Positions 61,288 through 64,000 of a stretch of 64,000 nucleotides of DNA are shown one piece after another. How positions within the stretch are numbered: the first letter of the stretch is position 1; every line of letters starts with the position of its first letter. Under the pieces are notes generated by a model. The model did not search any database and was not told where the DNA came from. It saw only the letters and a list, made by a program, of their open reading frames with translations. Source of the DNA: an uncultured Muribaculaceae bacterium (GTDB lineage: Bacteria > Bacteroidota > Bacteroidia > Bacteroidales > Muribaculaceae); NCBI GenBank assembly GCA_934675575.1, contig CAKUQQ010000001.1, forward strand, positions 186,001 to 250,000, written 5' to 3'. Both the position numbers and the translations under genes were made by a program.

Positions 61288-62193
61288 ATGACTAAGATTT
61301 TGTGTGCGCCGCTGCAAGGCTACACCGATAGCGCCTGGCGCACTGCCCACAGTGCCGTGTTTGGCGGCATCGACACCTATTATTCACCGTTTTTGCGCGT
61401 GTTTCACGGAGCAATCAAGGGGCTTGCCGATGTATCGCCGGAGCGCAACGCCGGCGTGTCACTTGTGCCGCAAGTGCTTGCCGGCCGACCAGAAGACACG
61501 GTTCACATAGTCGAGGCACTGAAAAAATCTGGTTATAGGCGCATCGACATTAACATGGGCTGTCCGTTCCCACCGGTTGTCAAGCATCGTCAGGGTGCCG
61601 GACTGCTGCAGCACAAGCAAGAGGCCGAGGCATTGTGCAGCGCACTGGCTGCCGTGCCCGATGTGGCGTATAGCGTGAAAATGCGTCTTGGGGTTGATGA
61701 TTTCGGCCAGTGGCGTGATGTGTTGCCGTGTTTGCAGGTCATCAGGCCGGTGCTGCTCACTGTGCACGCGCGTCTTGCCGTGCAGCAATATGATGGCGAC
61801 GTTAATCTTGATGCCTTTGGCCAGTTGCTTGCCGAGGCTGGCTGCCCAGTGGCCTACAATGGCGATGTGACATCGGTGGCCGACATTAACCGCATAACGG
61901 CCACATTCCCTGCCGTGTCGGCTGTGATGATAGGACGCGGATTGGTTGCCGACCCTGCAATGCTGTGTCCGGAGCTTGCCACGCCGGCAAACTATAGCCG
62001 CTTTCACGACATGATTTTCAGCACGCTAAGCCAGCGCAACAATGGCGGTGACCACATTCTGCTCGCCAAGATGAAAAGTCTGTGGACTCTGTTTCTGCCA
62101 AATGCGCCACGCAAGGCGCGCAAAGCCATTAAGAAGAGCACCACGCTCGACAAATACCGCTCTGCCGTGGCGCAACTTTTTGCCGAACTATGA
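61288..62193 (+). CDS. dus: tRNA-dihydrouridine synthase
   Basis: FMN-dependent enzyme of about 301 residues that reduces uridines to dihydrouridine in tRNA. The N-terminus LCAPLQGYTDSAWR matches the FMN-binding start of the family. The catalytic Cys is in DINMGCPFP, with YSVKMRLGVDDF, VHARLAVQQYDGDV and VAYNGDVTS, AVMIGRGLVADP later. The ATG at 61288 is chosen over the upstream TTG at 61255, which is unlike the family. The DusA/B/C subtype cannot be decided. A short hairpin follows at about 62203-62218. Confidence 0.92.
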   Translation: MTKILCAPLQGYTDSAWRTAHSAVFGGIDTYYSPFLRVFHGAIKGLADVSPERNAGVSLVPQVLAGRPEDTVHIVEALKKSGYRRIDINMGCPFPPVVKHRQGAGLLQHKQEAEALCSALAAVPDVAYSVKMRLGVDDFGQWRDVLPCLQVIRPVLLTVHARLAVQQYDGDVNLDAFGQLLAEAGCPVAYNGDVTSVADINRITATFPAVSAVMIGRGLVADPAMLCPELATPANYSRFHDMIFSTLSQRNNGGDHILLAKMKSLWTLFLPNAPRKARKAIKKSTTLDKYRSAVAQLFAEL

Positions 62194-62236
62194 TTACTGT
62201 TCTGCCTTAGCTGGCAGTTTACATGAATATACAGAA

Positions 62237-63022
62237 TTACCCCATCACCACATCGAGCACCATCATCAGTGCGAAGCCTAATGCAAACCCCACGGTGCTC
62301 ATGTTTGAGTGTTCTCCCGACGAGGCTTCGGGTATCAGCTCCTCAATCACCACATAGAGCATTGCTCCTGCGGCAAATGCCAGCAGATATGGCATGGCTG
62401 GCGTGATTATGTGTGCGAGTGCTATCACAAGCAATGCGCCCACAGGCTCCACCACACCGCTTAGCCCACCTATGACAAATGAGCGCATGCGGCTGTTTCC
62501 GGCCATGCGCATGGGCATGGAGATTATGGCACCCTCTGGTATGTTTTGAATTGCAATGCCCACAGCGAGAGCCACGGCACTTGCCGTGCTTATGCCGGAG
62601 TCAGGGGCTAGTGCGCCGGCTATCACCGTGCCCACTGCCATGCCTTCGGGCAGATTGTGAATGGTCACCGCAAGAGTGAGCATAGATGTGCGCGACAAGT
62701 GGCTCTTGGGCCCTTCAGGGCTGTTTTCGCCAATGTGCAGGTGTGGTGTGATATAGTCAATCAGCAGCAGAAACGCCATTCCGGCCAAAAAACCTGTGGC
62801 TGCTGGCACAATGCGCCAGTTGCCCATGCCGGAGGCCATGTCCATGCTGGGTATCAGCAGCGACCACACCGAGGCTGCCACCATAACGCCAGAGGCAAAT
62901 CCAAGCAGCGTTTTTTGTGTGTGGTTGCCGATTTCTTTTCTTAAAAACAGCACCGTTGCCGCTCCGAGCACTGTGCCCGACAGCGGTATCAGTAGTCCTG
63001 CCAGTAGTGTTGTGTTAATCAT
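62237..63022 (-). CDS. ZIP family metal transporter
   Basis: Divalent metal (zinc or iron) transporter of 261 residues with eight membrane helices. Helix 4 and 5 motifs are [20 protein letters not shown] and [19 protein letters not shown], where His, Asn, Glu and Gln bind the metal. The loop between helices 3 and 4 is short and carries few His. Its start codon overlaps the metG stop (ATGA), so it is translated with metG, an unusual partner. Confidence 0.93.
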   Translation of the reverse strand: MINTTLLAGLLIPLSGTVLGAATVLFLRKEIGNHTQKTLLGFASGVMVAASVWSLLIPSMDMASGMGNWRIVPAATGFLAGMAFLLLIDYITPHLHIGENSPEGPKSHLSRTSMLTLAVTIHNLPEGMAVGTVIAGALAPDSGISTASAVALAVGIAIQNIPEGAIISMPMRMAGNSRMRSFVIGGLSGVVEPVGALLVIALAHIITPAMPYLLAFAAGAMLYVVIEELIPEASSGEHSNMSTVGFALGFALMMVLDVVMG

Positions 63023-64000
63023 TTCACTTGCACACCGGGCATCACTGCGCCTTGCGGACCGATTACCACCAGACGGCCGTCGGCGTCTTCTGCGCTAAGA
63101 ATCATGCCCTGCGACTCAATTCCCTTGAATGTGCGTGGAGGGAAATTGGCTATGAAGCAAATTTCCTTGCCCACCAAGTCTTCGGGATTATAATATTTTG
63201 CAATGCCCGACACTATGGTGCGGCCTTTGAGTCCGTCGTCAATCTTGAAGCACAGCAGCTTGTCTGTTTTCTTCACCTTTGTGCACTCCACCACCTTGCC
63301 CACTCTGATGTCGAGTTTCGCAAAGTCGTCGTAGGTCACATTTTGTGCCACTGCCTTAGGCGTGAAGTTTTTCAGTATGTTTTCGTGCTCCGTTTTCTCA
63401 AGTTTCTTGATTTGGGCTTCCACCACGTCGTCTTCTATCTTTTCAAAGAGCAGCACTGGTTTTTCCACCGTGTTGCCTGGAGTCAGAATGTCTATATTGC
63501 CGAGCTTGTCCCATTCCACTTTGTCCATGCCCAGCATGTTGCGCAGCTTCTCGGCGCTGAAAGGGCAGAACGGCTCAAATGCTATTGCGAGGTTGGCACA
63601 CAACTGCAGGGCTATGTTCAGAATGGTTTCCACACGTTCTGTGTCGCCGGTTTTGGCCACCTTCCACGGTTCGGTGTCGGCAAGATATTTGTTGCCTATG
63701 CGTGCCAGGTTCATGGCCTCGTTGAGCGCGGAGCGGAAGTGGAATGTCTCTATGTTCTCGCCGAGCTTGTCTTTCACGTCGCTGAATTCGGCAAGCGTCT
63801 GCTTGTCGTAGTCGCTCAGCTCGTGTGCGGCTGGAATCACGCCCTTGAAGTATTTTTGCGTCAGCACCAAGGCGCGGTTCACGAAGTTTCCGAATATGGC
63901 CACAAGCTCGTTGTTGTTGCGTGCCTGGAAGTCCTTCCACGTGAAGTCGTTGTCCTTTGTCTCAGGCGCGTTGGCACACAGCACATAGCGCAGCACGTCT
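63019..64000 (-). CDS. metG: Methionyl-tRNA synthetase, 3' part (5' end outside window)
   Basis: C-terminal about 327 residues. The frame is open through base 64000, so the GTG at 63996 is not the start. It includes the anticodon-binding helices ([38 protein letters not shown], with the Trp that reads CAU) and a C-terminal OB-fold tRNA-binding domain ([36 protein letters not shown]) that mediates dimerisation. The catalytic domain lies beyond the window. Confidence 0.97.
   Translation of the reverse strand, partial: DVLRYVLCANAPETKDNDFTWKDFQARNNNELVAIFGNFVNRALVLTQKYFKGVIPAAHELSDYDKQTLAEFSDVKDKLGENIETFHFRSALNEAMNLARIGNKYLADTEPWKVAKTGDTERVETILNIALQLCANLAIAFEPFCPFSAEKLRNMLGMDKVEWDKLGNIDILTPGNTVEKPVLLFEKIEDDVVEAQIKKLEKTEHENILKNFTPKAVAQNVTYDDFAKLDIRVGKVVECTKVKKTDKLLCFKIDDGLKGRTIVSGIAKYYNPEDLVGKEICFIANFPPRTFKGIESQGMILSAEDADGRLVVIGPQGAVMPGVQVK

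Overview
The window is chromosomal DNA from a Bacteroidota bacterium of the order Bacteroidales. A gut Muribaculaceae-like organism is my best guess, by inference from gene content. The evidence is the many promoters matching the Bacteroidota -7 consensus TAnnTTTG, secreted proteins with type IX-style C-terminal tails, a TonB-dependent receptor, the rhamnose operon order and GH106/GH27 enzymes. Both ends cut through tRNA synthetase genes: leuS on the left and metG on the right. There is one tRNA gene, tRNA-Pro(CGG). I see no rRNA, CRISPR, prophage or complete insertion sequence.

Layout. 0-7 kb: 3' part of leuS, a membrane acyltransferase, an AAA/DUF4143 ATPase that appears to have been inserted between the acyltransferase and rdgB, a bile-acid-symporter-like transporter, a porin O/P protein and a DUF3857 protein. 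7-10 kb: a TonB-dependent receptor behind an FMN riboswitch, so probably an outer-membrane flavin importer. 10-18 kb: a GH3-family protein, a small monooxygenase-fold protein, an LtaS-type sulfatase-fold enzyme, L-rhamnose mutarotase, outer-membrane phospholipase A, a DUF4923 protein and a secreted two-module protein. 18-23 kb: the housekeeping cluster yceD-rpmF-fabH-era-der. 23-29 kb: a heavy-metal RND efflux operon led by a small His/Cys-rich protein, with a palindrome at its promoter. 29-38 kb: a Kdo-kinase-like protein, secreted proteins with sorting tails, a secreted sugar-isomerase-fold protein, a CotH-kinase protein, an SDR and a GT4 glycosyltransferase.

38-49 kb: an intergenic region of about 0.75 kb followed by a complete L-rhamnose operon read leftwards, GH106 rhamnosidase-rhaB-rhaA-rhaT-rhaD-fucO. 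Terminal rhamnose is released by GH106, imported by RhaT, isomerised, phosphorylated and cleaved to DHAP and lactaldehyde, and the lactaldehyde is reduced to propanediol. The mutarotase at 14.3 kb would feed the same pathway. 49-64 kb: lepB-wbqC, a HAD phosphatase/histidine kinase/MBL-fold operon, rnhB-ispB, polA, GH27 alpha-galactosidase, tRNA-Pro, dus, and a ZIP transporter overlapping metG.

Most interesting points: riboswitch control of the TonB receptor; the ATPase gene flanked by a duplicated start of rdgB and preceded by a long hairpin; repeated TAnnTTTG-N4-ATG arrangements that predict leaderless mRNAs; an orphan type IX tail fragment; and a pair of secreted proteins that differ by gain or loss of a CotH domain. 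No computation was run. Promoter, terminator and operator calls are pattern matches made by eye.
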